Positions 32,801 through 45,215 of a stretch of 64,000 nt of DNA are shown piece by piece. The stretch comes from Paracyclopina nana. Lineage: Eukaryota > Arthropoda > Copepoda > Cyclopoida > Cyclopettidae. Each line of letters starts with the position of its first letter. Position 1 is the first letter of the stretch. The stretch is taken from NCBI GenBank assembly GCA_019096065.1, contig JAGUCH010000003.1, forward strand, positions 4,402,001 through 4,466,000. The letters run 5' to 3'. Under the pieces are notes generated by a model. That model saw only the letters and a list, made by a program, of their open reading frames with translations. It did no database searches and had not been told where the DNA came from. The translations under genes and the position numbers were made by a program.

Positions 32801-33877
32801 CCTTTTCAAAGGTTGAGCTCCGGAAACTTCATCAGTTTCGTCAAACAAAGCTTTTGCCTTTTGAAGTGCATCCTTAGACAAGCCAGGTAATTTCGTACCT
32901 TTTGCTGTGGTGAAACCAATAACCTTAATGGGACATTCAACTTCAGTAGAATCTGTTGACATTTCTAGGTTGTTTGTTTTAGAAAGAGTCTCTTTTGATT
33001 GACCATGTATCTTGGGGCCTTTCGCCGAGGACGTCGCCCGGACAGAGTTGGAAACATCAATGGTATTTTCTTTTGTAGGCTCAGGCACGGGCTCATCAAT
33101 CGTATCAAATAAAGCTTTCGCCTTTAATATAGCTTCATTAGACAAACTAGGTATTTTGCTACCATTCGCTGTCGTAAAGCCAGTACGCTTGATGGTTGCA
33201 TCAACAATGCCAACAGCATTAGTTTTATCGTTCGTAGGCTGAAGGCTTGTAGGGTCTTGAGATATCTCGTTAAATATGGCTGTTGCCCTTGAAAGAGCCT
33301 CTTTGGAAAGACTAGATATCTTGGTACCCTTAGCCGTCGAAAAGCCAACATTTCCATCAAAAGCCTTTAACTTCATATCTTCAGACCCCGATTCATGATG
33401 CTCTTGCTCTAAGAAATGGCAATCGTCATCTTCTTTAAACATGCCTTTTACTTTTTCAAGAGCCTCCCTTGAAATTAGTACTGTGTTTCCTCCGGCTGTT
33501 GAGAAGCCAATAGACCAGTCTTTTTGAGGCATTGAAGTAGGGCCATTTCCTGAGTTGCCTAAGTTGTGAGTAGCTGACTCTTTTCTTCCCTTGTCTTCGA
33601 AAATTTCCTCTGATTTTCTAAGGGCTTCTTTTGCTGCAATTGGAATTTGATTTCCCTTGGCAGTAGAGAATCCAATATGCCCTTCATTTGCCGTAGGTAT
33701 GAGATCATTTTCAGAGTTATCACTAGTTGGCGGAACATTTTGTTCCATTTCGGTTACGTCGTCTGTGTACGCGGCCATTATGTCTTCAGTATCCATTACT
33801 TGATTCTGGATGATTTGGGGGCCATCGTTAGAAGAAATTTGCCTAGGTTTCACTGCAGGAAAACTCATTCGCCTCAT
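29805..33877 (-). CDS. BRCA2: BRCA2 homologue with eight BRC repeats
   Basis: BRCA2 loads RAD51 on single-stranded DNA in homologous recombination. Exons on the minus strand are 33877-30149 and 30086-29805, giving 1336 aa, with nearly everything in one 3.7 kb exon. BRC repeats occur at about residues 69-93, 124-147, 178-202, 233-257, 282-304, 320-345, 366-391 and 403-426. Seven keep the RAD51-binding FxxA (FSTA, FTTA or FSDA); the fifth has Thr in place of Phe. Most also keep a second hydrophobic-Phe motif (KALF, EEIF). A basic segment follows, then the helical domain (SSPGVNPSKVNDAWVKNHY and RWIVWKLASMERRFP), OB folds (LELTDGWYSIGCIFND; LKLSLNSTRRARWDTKLGYY) and a tower-like helix. No PALB2-binding N-terminus is recognised. 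The C-terminal exon is Pro-, Ser- and Thr-rich with a basic end. Confidence 0.96.
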
Positions 33878-34243
33878 TTTGACGAAATTTCTTGATTATC
33901 TTCCGACTTTTCACTTCGCGGTTTTGTTTATTTTTTCATTGAGTTATAGTCAACTAAAAATAAATTTGCATCCAAAAATTCTAAAAAGTGCCAAATATAT
34001 TTTCTTTTTTATTTGTCAGGAGTTGAATTATGCCTCAATAAATGGCCAAAATTAACGCCAGATTCACGTATGAAATTTCATGCCAAAAAGTATGTCAATA
34101 GCAGTTTCAATTAACGGTTCAGCAAAAAAGTAAGGATTTCAGCGTTGCTAGATAAATTCTTTGCTGCATAAATCCAAATAAACAAAGTTTTCATTTCTTT
34201 AGTCGAGTTTCGATGGAGCCGCGATAGAGAAAATCTTTTTGAA
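33878..34243. promoter_or_regulatory. Divergent intergenic region BRCA2 / mS38
   Basis: This 366 bp gap separates two divergent start codons and should hold both promoters. It is strongly AT-rich. No clear core promoter element stands out. Confidence 0.35.
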
Positions 34244-35210
34244 ATGAGCTCCTCATTGATGTCGCGGTCAGTGATTGACCTATCTCGACGAATCGGATCC
34301 ATTTTTCTAGGACCAATATCAAACATTCACGTTCAATGTCACTCGAGGCCGGTCGCTAAGCCAATTTTGCCATTGTTAGATCTCGATACTCTTCAACAAG
34401 AGCAGAAAGGGCTGACGCAAAGGTGAATAAAAGAATATGCCTAAAATGTTGATTTATCTACATTTTCATTTCAGATCTTTCCTAGATGGCAAAAGTGAGA
34501 TGTTGTCATTGACTGCTTCGTTTTGGGCCAATGCGATTCTTCCCAAAGTTGAGATTGTGGATCCTCAGAAAAAGAAACCAATTGGCAGGGAATGTTTTGA
34601 CGAGTCCATCATCCAACCAGAACCAGGCTTGAGCATCATATCACCTCTTATTGAGCCCAACCCAGCGGTCATAATTGAGAAACATGCTCACAGATTACTG
34701 CGAATAAAGAAAAAGAAAATGAAAGTTCACAGGCGGAAAAGGAGATGGAAGAAGAATTGGTAATTAGTTAGATTCATGTTTTAACGAGTATTTGAATAAC
34801 TTGTGTCTTTTCCGTCATAAGGGCAAGATGGAGGAAACAGTTCTTGCGTAAAGAGGTTCAACGCGAAACCGCTCTCAGGCAAAAACTGCAGGCCAAAGTG
34901 AACGAGGCTCAAAAGTTTGATGCTCGCAAATATGTAGATGATTACCTCGAGGATTTCAAGTACGAGTTCATCCCCAAAACCTATAAAGGACAAAGGTTGC
35001 CACAGTTCCTCATAAAGGTAAATTCAAATATGCGGCTTCCTATCATTACTTAACTGATTTCAACCCTTATTTTAGGATTTGCTGGAGAAAGAGAAGAAAG
35101 TGGATAGAAGGGAAAGAATGAATCAAACCAATCTTTTGACAGGACAACCTTTAGTTTTGCCAAATGAGACCGTAGAAGATTTCTTGAAACGCAACAATAT
35201 CAAGAAATAA
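34244..35210 (+). CDS. Mitochondrial small ribosomal subunit protein mS38 (AURKAIP1-like)
   Basis: Exons 34244-34422, 34475-34759, 34822-35017 and 35076-35210 give 264 aa, with introns of 52, 62 and 58 bp, all in frame. The centre carries the mS38/DUF1713 signature LLRIKKKKMKVHRRKRRWKK followed by WARWRKQFLRKEVQRE, a very basic helix that inserts into ribosomal RNA. The C-terminal part DDYLEDFKYEFIPKTYKGQR and PQFLIKDLLEKEKK resembles arthropod family members. The N-terminus is Ser/Arg-rich and acid-poor, as expected of a mitochondrial targeting sequence. In vertebrates the protein is also called Aurora-A-interacting protein 1. An AATAAA at 35206-35211 overlaps the stop codon. It is divergent from BRCA2. 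Confidence 0.85.
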
Positions 35211-35806
35211 ACCTACTCGTTTTAGGCAAAAGTTTGATTTTTTTTACTCCTTTAGCATTCTCGGAAATTACATGGAACCGCGATTCAAGCGTAAGTAAAA
35301 ATTCCCTTCATCTTTTTGCTAGGCGGATCTTCATTGCATTTTGTGCCATCCCCACTTCTGTTTTTTGATGTTTTAAATTCATTTTAGAGCTGTAAACAAC
35401 TCGTTGGAACACGCCTGTTTCTCAACTGTAAGGTACTTTATATGCACAAAGAGTTTGAGATCAAGGCGTTACTTAAAGCCGTTATCTACTTTTGCTCAAC
35501 TTTAAAACTTAATTTTAAATTTGTAAAGCATGACTGGAAAAGGAATCTTTAAGCCAACTACAGGCGTTACACCCATTTCGCTTAGGATGTAATTATTGAC
35601 TTTAAGATATAGAAAAAATGTCTTTACCAGGAGTGGACAATTCATTCTTTTTTGCATTATTTACAAGTGTTCAATGAGTGGAAGTACAAAGCATCTAGGC
35701 CTGGCCCTACCTGGGCCCCTACCCTGGGCCTTTTTGGCGTCTCCCTGATTATGCCTGTAATACTTATGATTCGTTTGTATCATAATAATATATTTCTGTA
35801 TTATCA
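35211..35806. other. Intergenic region after mS38
   Basis: About 600 bases with no recognised gene. A short CT/GC-rich run with repeated GGCCC and CCTGGGCC words lies near 35698-35735. The rest is AT-rich. Confidence 0.35.
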
Positions 35807-36001
35807 CTATAAATTTTCAAGCTGCTGAGAAGACTTATTGGCATCATCCTTGGACTTCCCTCTCTTCTTCTTGTTTGGGTCGTCGGTAACGATAGTGGGC
35901 AAGGTGTTTCTTGCTGATGCGCAAATCTCATTGACTAGTGCGAGGATGTCAGGGTTTTCTTCCTTATTCACCATTGGGTATACTGTTGGAATGTCAGTCA
36001 T
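35807..36001 (-). CDS. Possible 64-aa small protein
   Basis: I do not recognise this ORF. From the ATG at 36001 it encodes 64 aa: an N-terminal acidic half with ENPDILALVNEICASAR, which could form an amphipathic helix, and a basic C-terminal half with NKKKRGKSKDD. Codon content looks protein-like and there are several possible acceptors just upstream, so it might also be the last exon of a longer gene. There is no AATAAA close behind it. Coding status is uncertain. Confidence 0.3.
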   Translation of the reverse strand: MTDIPTVYPMVNKEENPDILALVNEICASARNTLPTIVTDDPNKKKRGKSKDDANKSSQQLENL

Positions 36002-39000
36002 AGCTTTTTTCTTTCTTATATAAAAGATGGCGTCCACCCACTACAATGTTGCAAATCAAACTGAGCAAACTCAGTCGTTAGCAGTTGCCACCTAATTCTC
36101 AACGGTTTTTAACCGCCACTTTTTGCTAAATTAAATATCCTTTGACTACTCGTCAACAAGTCATTGATAATTTGAAAATTAAACTATACTTCAACTTGTG
36201 TCCATTTGTGTCCAGTTGATATAATTACTTGGTTTTTGTGACACCGAATAACGCCTTGACATCAAATTTTAGTTAAACTTGACCACTCGATCATCAGTAA
36301 TGCTGGTCGACTTAAATCTAATTATAAAAAAAAAATTGTAACACATTATTTATCTCGTAATAAAGTAGTTGAACAGGAGTGGTTATTAGCATGTGCACTC
36401 TTTAAATCTAAATTTTTTTTAAAAGGCGTGCAAAAGCTTTTAGCCACTTGTAGTCCAGGTGAGATATTTCAAAAAGAAGAAGTGGGGATGGCCCGTGCTT
36501 TACTTCATAGAAACTATGTTAACGTAAAAAAGCTGTAAGAGGCGTGGTAGCCTATTTTTCTGCAGCGATCCCAACAGAAATAATGGCTCTTCTCAGGATA
36601 TGCAGAATTTTCGCAATGAAAACCCGTGCAGTTTTGCATCCACCTGCCGTGTACGTGAGTCCAATTTTATGCCTCACTCCTTGAAGGGCAAGTCATCCGA
36701 AAATCATACTTTTTGCGAGCACACTTTATTATCAAAGCATGAACCCACATTTTGTCTGGAAAAAGCACAGCTAGATGGTCAGTTCTTGATATGATTGTGT
36801 GTTTTTTTGGCGACATTACACTTCCAAAGATAAACTCTTATTCTATTCCTCATTTTTTGTGTGGACTCCTCCCATGATTAATTGGCGAAAAAATGCTGCA
36901 TTGTGCCTTTTGTATGAAAAACTCTTACATAGAAAATGATGATTTGTATTAATTCAAGTCAAAAGCCATTGTTCTCAGAACGAACGTGTAATTTGTGTGT
37001 CTTTAGAAACGCACCAAAAAAGTCCTCTGAAGTCGAGTACCAGTTGTCAGCAGGTCAAAAAATTACGTCATCTTATGCCCTTAAGAGGAAGTTGGGCTGG
37101 AAAAAAGAAAATACCAAGCCCCGAGAAGGTTCCACTTTTTCTATGCTGACATCGTTTGGCTTTTCAGATTGCATTCAAAAATAACAATCTTGATGAAAAA
37201 TCACTTCAACTTTCTTTGTACCATTTCACTATTGAATCAGGTCCTCGCCTTTTACAAATTAATTGTGTGTTTTTAATGCTCCACTTACGGTTCAAGAATG
37301 CAGTTTCAGAAAAGATTTTTATTTCACACTTGATCCATTATGGTTTAGTTCACGTCTCATTTTAGGAGACCTTTTAAGATGACATCATCCATATAGGCAT
37401 ATGGAAAAAAACCACCTACAGGATTAGTCTAGCGCAACTAAAGGCATTGTCACGCACCCTCTCTGACCTCTAAAAATGTGTTCATTTTTTTCCTATTCCG
37501 CGGCGATAAGAAAATTAGATGGATGCAATTCGTTTGCCGATTTAATATGGCATCATCAAAAGTGAAAAATCATCAATCAAAATTTGCAAGATCAGGCTTG
37601 AAACCATAATGTCACTCCTTTTGCACCAACTACGTAAAGCTCCCTAAATCGTCCATATCGAACCATATGAAAAATCTTTTCAAAATGTTGCTACTTGATA
37701 AACCATCCTTTGCTTGCACGTAAATGCTTCGAGCGAATTTCTTCTATGTATTCATAGGTGGACAGTTTTTCGAGGATGCCCCACCAAGTGCTCAATAAAG
37801 GTGCATCCACATACGTGAGTCATCGTGATTTGTGCGTGAGCGTTTTCGTTCACAAGCCAGTTTTAAAGTCTGCTCAATAGCTCGCGCACAGTTGTTGCGA
37901 GGTCGTTACACGGTTCACATTGGACAGTCCGTGCAATTTTCATTATTGTTGGACTTGATCTGAATTCATCAATTTCAGCAAGGTAAGCATTCGCTAGATG
38001 ATGAAGGATAATAATTTTGGGTGAATTTTTCTACTATTTCTTTATATTTTTTTTTGCTCCTCTTTACTTGTTAACCTTCTGTTACTGAAGTGACAGTTTG
38101 GTAATTAACCAAATATGGAAGGAGGACGCTACAAAAAACGTTACCTAATTAAAATAGCCAACTTTTAAACTCAACTCAGCATAACTTTATCATAGGATTT
38201 ATCTAAATATAATAAATGACTGCGATCAAGTGACAAATTGACTAGACTTGTTTTCTCCTCGTAACAATGGTTAGTATGCATTTACATGATACAATCAAAA
38301 GTAAACTAAACTGATGATATCATCAAGGAGCTTTTTTGTCCAACTGACACTAGCACCCTGGGAAAAAGATGCCTTGAAACTTCACTTTTTTGGACGCAAT
38401 TGAATTTTATACAAGCATCGTAAACGGTGATTCATATAGGCATTGTAGTCTTCTTCTGTTTGTCTTACGAGAATACTCCAAATGCGTGGGTGTCTCGAGT
38501 TTGGCTGAAAAAAGAACATTGAACCAAAAATGGCTTTGAACAAGAACCAGTTCAGAGGAAGCTTTTTTTAGTTATGAACACTTGAAGACAGATTGGGTAG
38601 CTTCAATTTTGTAGGCTAGTGACAAATTGACTAATTCTGTGGATGGCTTGAAAAAAACATGCTTGACATCACGCTGAGAGAAGACTCTGAGTTTGGCTCG
38701 GATTCACTTATATCCATCTAACACAAAAGGAATAAGCTCCATAAATTTCATTCTTATTGACAGGCCAAATGACCGGCTCAAACAATTAGAAACTCTAAAA
38801 GTGCTTATTGTACTACAAGAATATACTACTGGTATTTTGGTGAAATGCTCTGCATGATTTTACCAAAGTCCACAAGTATTTACCCAATCACCTCGTTAAA
38901 GCTAAAGGGGAAAAAAGCTCAGCAAGAAGAGGCCATCCATTTTTGGCCTGATGCTACACGATCACAGTTTTAACATAGACCATTTTTGCTGGTGTAGGCG

Positions 39001-39768
39001 TTTGGTGCAACGAAAAAGGTCTCCCAAAAAAGCGCAAGCAGGTATCTTCAGTTATTCTAGAAAAGTGTCCAAAAGAGCGCAACTGAGTACGTTTACTCGC
39101 AGCAAGTCCTTGAAAGCTGCCTAAAATAGCTTTGTTACATCAATAATGCTTTTCCTAAGCTACTGCCTATCGTAAGTCATGCGCCAAATTGCCACACTCA
39201 AGTGCATGCGCGCGCAATTTCAAGACTCCTATCAATGGATCTTTATGGAAATGCTACTATAGCTACTTTTGATTCCGCAGTCAAAGCCAAATAATATACC
39301 TTTTCATTGAGCAGGCACCAGGAAGTCTTCATTTTCTTCCGTTTATGCCCAGATTTGAAAAACTACATATATCCCAGCAAATTCTAGAGAGTTGAAAGGA
39401 AAGCTCAGGCTGTTTCACACCATGTGCAAATACTTTTAATTTTCATTACCTATGCCTTTCATTAAGGGTGACAACATTGCGCAATTATAAAGGTGTGCCC
39501 TTTATTGATAAAAGTTTTAGGAGCAGTCGTATGCACCAATTACGTGCTTTCAGTTGCAGTTCTTGAGTAAGTGCCTTGCGCACCAAATAATGTAGCAGGA
39601 GAGTGGAAAGGCTCTAGTCTGACATGGAACTTTGACATTATTGCACCCCTAGCAAACTGCTTACCAAAAGAAGCAATATACCCTACTTTCGGCTTACCAT
39701 GGACAACCCACGATTCTCCTTCTAGATAAAAAGGTATTGAGGTCAAGTGTGATCGAAATTGAACCAAA
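36002..39768. other. 3.8 kb without a recognised coding gene
   Basis: AT-rich DNA upstream of the ODF3/CIMAP-like gene. Open frames are short and resemble no protein. A sequence near 37840-37982 is less AT-rich and ends in a good donor (AGCAAG then GTAAGC), so it may be a non-coding first exon of the ODF3/CIMAP-like gene; the evidence is only the splice site. Confidence 0.35.
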
Positions 39769-42700
39769 ATGGGCGGTCAGAGTGGATCTTGGACCCCGAC
39801 TAAAAGGCGTGGCCCGATAGCAGCAGAATTCCAAGGGCCCGGACCCGCAGCCATCGGCCTACCATCGTTATTTGGAAGTAAGACCCTTTTTTACTTCACC
39901 TTTTTGAATTTAGTATTTTTGCTCGGGTTGCAAAAAGTATAGTTGGCAGGCGCAGGAGAAAAGGGGTAACAAAGCATCAAATCTCACTTTGATGCACAAT
40001 TCCTTTCATGTTTGACGGCCGCGTAAATCACATTATGAACAGCAAAAAGTGAGACTTCGTCAAATTCCACTTACCGTTGGCTAAAAATGACGCAATTATT
40101 GCAAAAAATGAGATTAAAGTCCAAAATTGGCAGCCTGCGAGGAGCCCACGCAATTAGGTCAATTTCGTGAACCCATTATTTATTCAGTCGAGCAAAGAAG
40201 CTAAAATCATCTTTTGGAGCAGTAAGTGAAGGAGGATTAATGAAGCCAATTCAGAGGCTCTTCATTAAGCACAACAAAGCTAAGGAATGCAGCAAAGTTG
40301 AGGAAGCTCATGATGATGCCCTTAAAGTAGAACTGTTAATCATGATCATTAGGTCAAAAACCAGCTGAGTGGCCATATACAGGGTGTGACACTTTAATGT
40401 TATCTGCCTTTGCTGATGATGAAGTCGCCATTTCTTTCAAGTTCCTTGTTTGAAAATGACAACAGCTTCTTGTTCAGCATGTTCCACCGCTTGGGCACAC
40501 CTGTGCGCTATTCAATCTATGCATGCGATGTCGTATTATTGAGGCATTGACAAATTTGAGCAGTTTTGGGGACGCGATCCACGCTCTTATACAAGCATAT
40601 AGGTGGCCCTTTTTCCCACTCTCATTCTTCGAGGCCACGTGAGCGAAATTAATTCAAGACAGCATTTTCAAACAATCTGGAAAAAGGCAACAAATTCCAT
40701 AGATAAATTAAGCCGCTTATCAGCTGGAGTGGTAGCAGTACAGAGCTCTTCAAAATTATTTATTGGGCTTTTTTGGCCCATTTCAGGCTATCATTTTATC
40801 CAAATCTGAAGATAGCTATATGGCTTGGAAATCAGACGCGTTTGTTTCGGGTATAAATTCAGGCTTGCCCGGGGAGGATTTTTTGGGAGAAAAAACACAC
40901 ACACACCCATTTGACAACAACTGCATTTAAAATGAAACATCTGAAAATAAGCGCGACCCACGCACACGCGGAAAATTGAACATATTCCCTGATATCTGCT
41001 GGCTGCTGCTGCGACATTGTGCTCCGCTGCATTGAATTTGCCACAATCTTTTTTAGCTAGACCTGTATTTTTGGGCTAGTACACGTACGTTGGACCTACC
41101 AACTCACGCCCAAAGCCAGAAGTGGCAAATTCGCACATCGAGGGCCAAATATAGAGCCAATAAATGGCCACAGCCGCGTCTTCCCATGTTTGAAATAATA
41201 TGGTTATGCATTATGTACCATGTAGGAAGGCTGCCAATAAGTCCGGCCAAAGCTTTGTTTGAATTGATGAGATTCAAATTTATCATCGTCTGCGACTTTT
41301 TGCCTAATCATACCCTTTTATGAGCGCTCATTTATTTAACGGTCACGTGACTTGACTGCAGCCCATCTATGAAAGAGGGCTTTAAAAGCGTCAGGCCGTC
41401 ATTTTTATAAAATGGTATCAAACCCTTGAATTTCTGGCCAAAAGTGAGCCATGGGTGGGTCAAATTAAAAGCAACAACAATGAAACATTTGGAAATGAGC
41501 CCAACAAAGAAGCCTGCATTTATGTAACGCAAGTAGACTCAAGAAGCTCGAAATAATGTGAATGCGTGGGCGCCGCGCCACAAAAATGGAGCTCAAAATC
41601 TTCCCCAATTTGGGACTTTTCATGATTTGACAGTAAGGCTATTATTAACTTAGGGGGAAGTGGCACGGATTTTTCGGTTCTTCGCAGCAAGCTGAAAACT
41701 TCCTTCACGGAATTTCTACATTTTGGCCATTTCTTTTTATATTGTGGGCGGGAATAATTTAAGCAAATTTCAGGGGAAAACATTATTATGCTTCCTTATG
41801 CCTTAGGCGCTGCATGGCCATAGGGAGCGTGCAATTTACGTTCTTCATAAAAAAAAATAGTTTTTACTTGATAAACTAAAAATTCTTCACACTAAAGCAC
41901 TTTTGGCATTTTGAGCTTAGGTTTGATGGGATTTAAAGTCCGACAATAATCGCATTAAAAAATCAATCTGTCATGTTGACCATGCGTCAAGATGAGGTGG
42001 ATGTAATCTATAGACATCATTTGAAGTACTCATCCCTGACAGTTGACATTCCCCACATATTTATATTCATGGTCATAGAGTAACCAGAAAAATAAAAAAA
42101 GCACTCTCTCTCTATTTGAAAAATAAGTGCGATATTACGTTTCAGAAGAAAACGTGGGTAGTGAAAAATGTGCATGTAACAGCAGCGGTTCAATTTCACA
42201 GATATCTCAATTAATTACAACTTTTTAATTTTCCAGACATCAGCATTAAGGAGTCGAGCAAAATCAGGGCACCTGCCTACACCTTTGGAAACAGGTGGGG
42301 ACCATTAATGCATTTATGCTAATTGTAATTGAACAAAGACAGTCTCATTTCTTTCTCCACTCAGGCAATCAACGAAAATCGACTCGACAACTCCAGCCCC
42401 AAATGCCTACAATACATCTAAACTGAATGCAAGAGGTACGAGCATCTCGGATAAAGCACCATGTAAAATTAGCATAAAATGGCTCTACTAAACTTTTAGT
42501 TAGCACCTACCTTTAATTGGTTGATGATTGATAAAGCAACCAAGCCTGTAACATTTCAGCATCTATTTTTATTTTCAAACTGGCCCACTCTCACTGATTA
42601 CGTTCTTAGCTTGCGCACATTTTTATGCTTTTGCACTGTCTAGGCAAGGATGATTCTAAAGCCATAACAATAGCAGGCAAACCTAAGCCTCCAAAACCCA

Positions 42701-44109
42701 ATATGACCCCAGCTCCCTGCCAGTATGAGACGGAGAAGGCTGACAAAGTCTTCTACACATCACAACAATATTCCTTCGGACTGAGGCCAGAGGAAAAGAT
42801 TAAGAATAACACTCCAGCACCTGGTGCATACGAGGTTGAAAAAGCTGACAGGATCCTGGACACCAAGCCAGCTTATTCCTTCGGCGTGAAAACTGAGGAG
42901 AAAAACAAGTTCGTCACTCCTGCGCCTGGCACTTATGATGTTGAAAAATCAGATAATGTGCTCGAGACGCAAATAAAGTACTCGTTTGGGCTAAGGCCTG
43001 AGGAGAAGATTAAGAACATCACTCCAGCTCCGGGAGCCTACGAAGTGGAGAAAGCCGACAAGATCATGGACACAAAACCTTCGTACTCCTTTGGACTCAA
43101 ACCTGAAGAAAAAATCAAGTTTCTCACTCCTGCTCCAGGTTCCTACGAGGTGGATAAGGCTGACAGTGTTCTAGAGACTCAGTTGAGGTACTCTTTTGGA
43201 CTGAGGCCGGAGGAAAAAATTAAGAGTACCACACCTGCACCAGGAAGCTATGAAGTGGACAGAGCTGACAAGATTTTGGACACCAAGCCTGCCTATTCTT
43301 TCGGCTTGCGACCTGAGGAAAAAAATAAGTTTGTCACACCTGCGCCAGGCACTTATGATGTCGAAAAATCAGACAATGTCCTCGAGACTCAAATCAAGTA
43401 CTCTTTTGGGCTGAGGCCTGAAGAGAAGATAAAAAACATCACACCTGCTCCTGGTGCTTATGATCCTGAAAAGGCCAAGAGGATTCTCGATACGAATCCT
43501 GCCTACTCTTTTGGTCTGAAACCAGAGGAGAAAGTGAAGTTTCTCACTCCTGCTCCAGGAGCATATGATGTAGAAAAATCAGACAATGTCATGGAAACTC
43601 AACTCAAGTACTCATTTGGATTACGACCAGAGGAGAAGATCAAGAACATCACCCCAGCGCCAGGAACCTATGACCCAGAGAAGGCGAAAAGATTGTTGGA
43701 TTCCAATCCAGCATACTCGTTTGGACTGAGACCTGAGGAGAAAATAAAGAACATCACTCCTGCTCCGGGCTCCTACGAAGTTGAAAAAGCAGACAAGATT
43801 TTGGATTCCAACCCTGCCTACTCATTTGGGCTAAGGCCGGAAAAGCAGATCAAGTCCGACTCTCCAGCTCCAAATGCTTATGATCTTGCCAAGGCAGCAG
43901 AGGCTCTAGAAACTCAGTTGAAGTACACGTTTGGATTGAGGCCAGAGAGGAAAATAAGATCAGACGCACCTGCGCCCGGCACTTATGATCCTGAAAAGGC
44001 TCAAAGGCTTCTCGACACTCATCCAGCTTACACCTTTGGACACCGGATTGAAGAGAAGATCAAGTCTGACACTCCAGCTCCTGGCCACTACAGGCCTGAA
44101 GACTGTTAG
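39769..44109 (+). CDS. ODF3/CIMAP-like sperm-tail PG-rich repeat protein, long isoform
   Basis: Exons 39769-39877, 42237-42294, 42365-42435 and 42644-44109 join in frame to give 567 aa. The N-terminus (WTPTKRRGPIAAEFQGPGP) matches outer dense fiber protein 3/CIMAP proteins, which bind ciliary and flagellar microtubules. The second exon gives APAYTFGNR, the first Sperm-tail PG-rich repeat. The last exon encodes thirteen exact 35-residue units plus a partial one, each with TPAPGxYxxxKA and YSFGLRPEEKIK. The exon ends with an in-frame stop, and no AATAAA follows before the next exon, so the transcript probably continues through downstream sequence. The 2.36 kb first intron is the longest in the window; the phase (A plus AC) supports joining it. 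Confidence 0.8.
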
Positions 44110-45215
44110 TACAAATCATGATCCATCTCTAACCCTAACCACCAAGCTACTAACATGGTTTCTCTGCTTTTATTATGGACCCTTCTATCGCAAACGTTGA
44201 CCTATCCTCCCTCTTTTCAGGCAAGGATGATCCCAAGGCTCCCTCGCTTCACATCAAGCCGAAGGAGCCCAAGGCTTTTGTAACACCAGCTCCTGGTGCT
44301 TACAACCCAGATAGTGCTGACAAGGATGTCAAGCTTGCTGCTCCCAAGTATTCTTTTGGTATCAAGACCAAGGATGGTAAGCCGAAGGAGGTGCCTGCTC
44401 CCAATGCCTACTCCGTGACCAAGTCAAAAAGTGCCCCAAGCTACAGCTTGGCTTCTAGGCCAAAGGAAGCTAAAAAGTACATCACTCCTTCACCTGGTGC
44501 CTATGAATCTGCTGATACTAACAAGTACAAGGCCAAGGCACCTTCATTTTCTCTGAGCACAAGATACACAATTCCCAGTGATAACTCCATGAAGCCTGGA
44601 CCGGGAGCATACATGCCCGAAAAGGTAATGTGGCAGCACTACTTTTTCTTGCTCAATAACATTATCAATATTATTGATGTGGACTAACAACAAAAATTGC
44701 ATCTCCTTTCAGACTAACACAAAATCTAACCAGCCACAATACAGTTTTGGGGTGAAGCACTCCATGTTCATGTTTGGTGCAAGGCCTTTGCCAGGAGAAG
44801 AGACTAGACCACTTCCTTACTAACATGCTAACGACAAAAGCTCTACCCTTAGTTGACACCCTTACGTATATGATTACAGGTGAACTTAGATCATGCTCCC
44901 CAGTATGCATTTGGAATTCGTCATTCTCCCTACCTTGGAAAGCTGAAAGGTGAAGAGTGGGTCTCTGCCAGAACTGAGGTCATAACTCCTCCCAATGACC
45001 ACACTGTTGCAACTGCCCCCATGACAAATGGCCATAGCCAGTCTTCTGACTCGAGCAAGACAGTAAGAACTGTTGTCAATGGTGGCAGCTCCTCCACGAC
45101 AACAACAACTCGAACCCACAGTGATGGCCACAGGATCAGAACAGAGACCTTCAGCTACACTAAAGGTCCAGTGACTCGAACCACAACAACTTCAATGGCT
45201 CAAGCCGTTGTTTGA
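39769..45215 (+). CDS. ODF3/CIMAP-like gene, short isoforms from alternative exons
   Basis: The same three first exons can instead splice to an exon at 44221-44624. It starts with the same residues (GKDDPKA against GKDDSKA) and holds four or five degenerate PG-rich repeats. It can continue to either of two last exons in phase 0. Exon 44713-44823 (QPQYSFGVKHSMFMF, stop) gives 250 aa, close to the 254 aa of human ODF3. Exon 44880-45215 (APQYAFGIRHSPYLGK, then a Ser/Thr-rich tail) gives 325 aa. The two last exons look like duplicates of the conserved C-terminal FGIRHS block. One AATAAA at 45383-45388 may serve all forms. An ATG at 44175 opens the frame through the acceptor and could be an alternative start. 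Which combinations are made is not known. Confidence 0.75.
39878..42236. other. Large first intron of the ODF3/CIMAP-like gene
   Basis: A 2.36 kb intron starting GTAAGA and ending TTTTCCAG. It has a short AC run near 40894 and no recognised gene in either strand. Introns elsewhere in the window are mostly under 100 bp, so it may hold regulatory sequence or alternative exons. Confidence 0.5.
42706..44070 (+). repeat. Thirteen in-frame 105 bp tandem repeats
   Basis: Thirteen coding units of exactly 105 bp (35 aa) with no indels, followed by a 12-residue partial unit. Units 2-9 alternate between a DTKPAYSFG-type and an ETQxKYSFG-type. Units 3 and 7 are identical as protein and units 2 and 6 nearly so, which gives a four-unit (420 bp) higher-order period. 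Confidence 0.95.

Noticed and set aside
36600..37365. Series of 60-80 codon plus-strand frames
   Set aside because: No consistent splice chain and no family pattern.
39540..39767. 75-codon minus-strand frame next to the ODF3/CIMAP-like first exon
   Set aside because: The plus strand at 39769 carries the ODF3-type N-terminus in correct splice phase; the minus frame has no such support.
40894..40905. Short AC dinucleotide run
   Set aside because: Too short to be a notable microsatellite.
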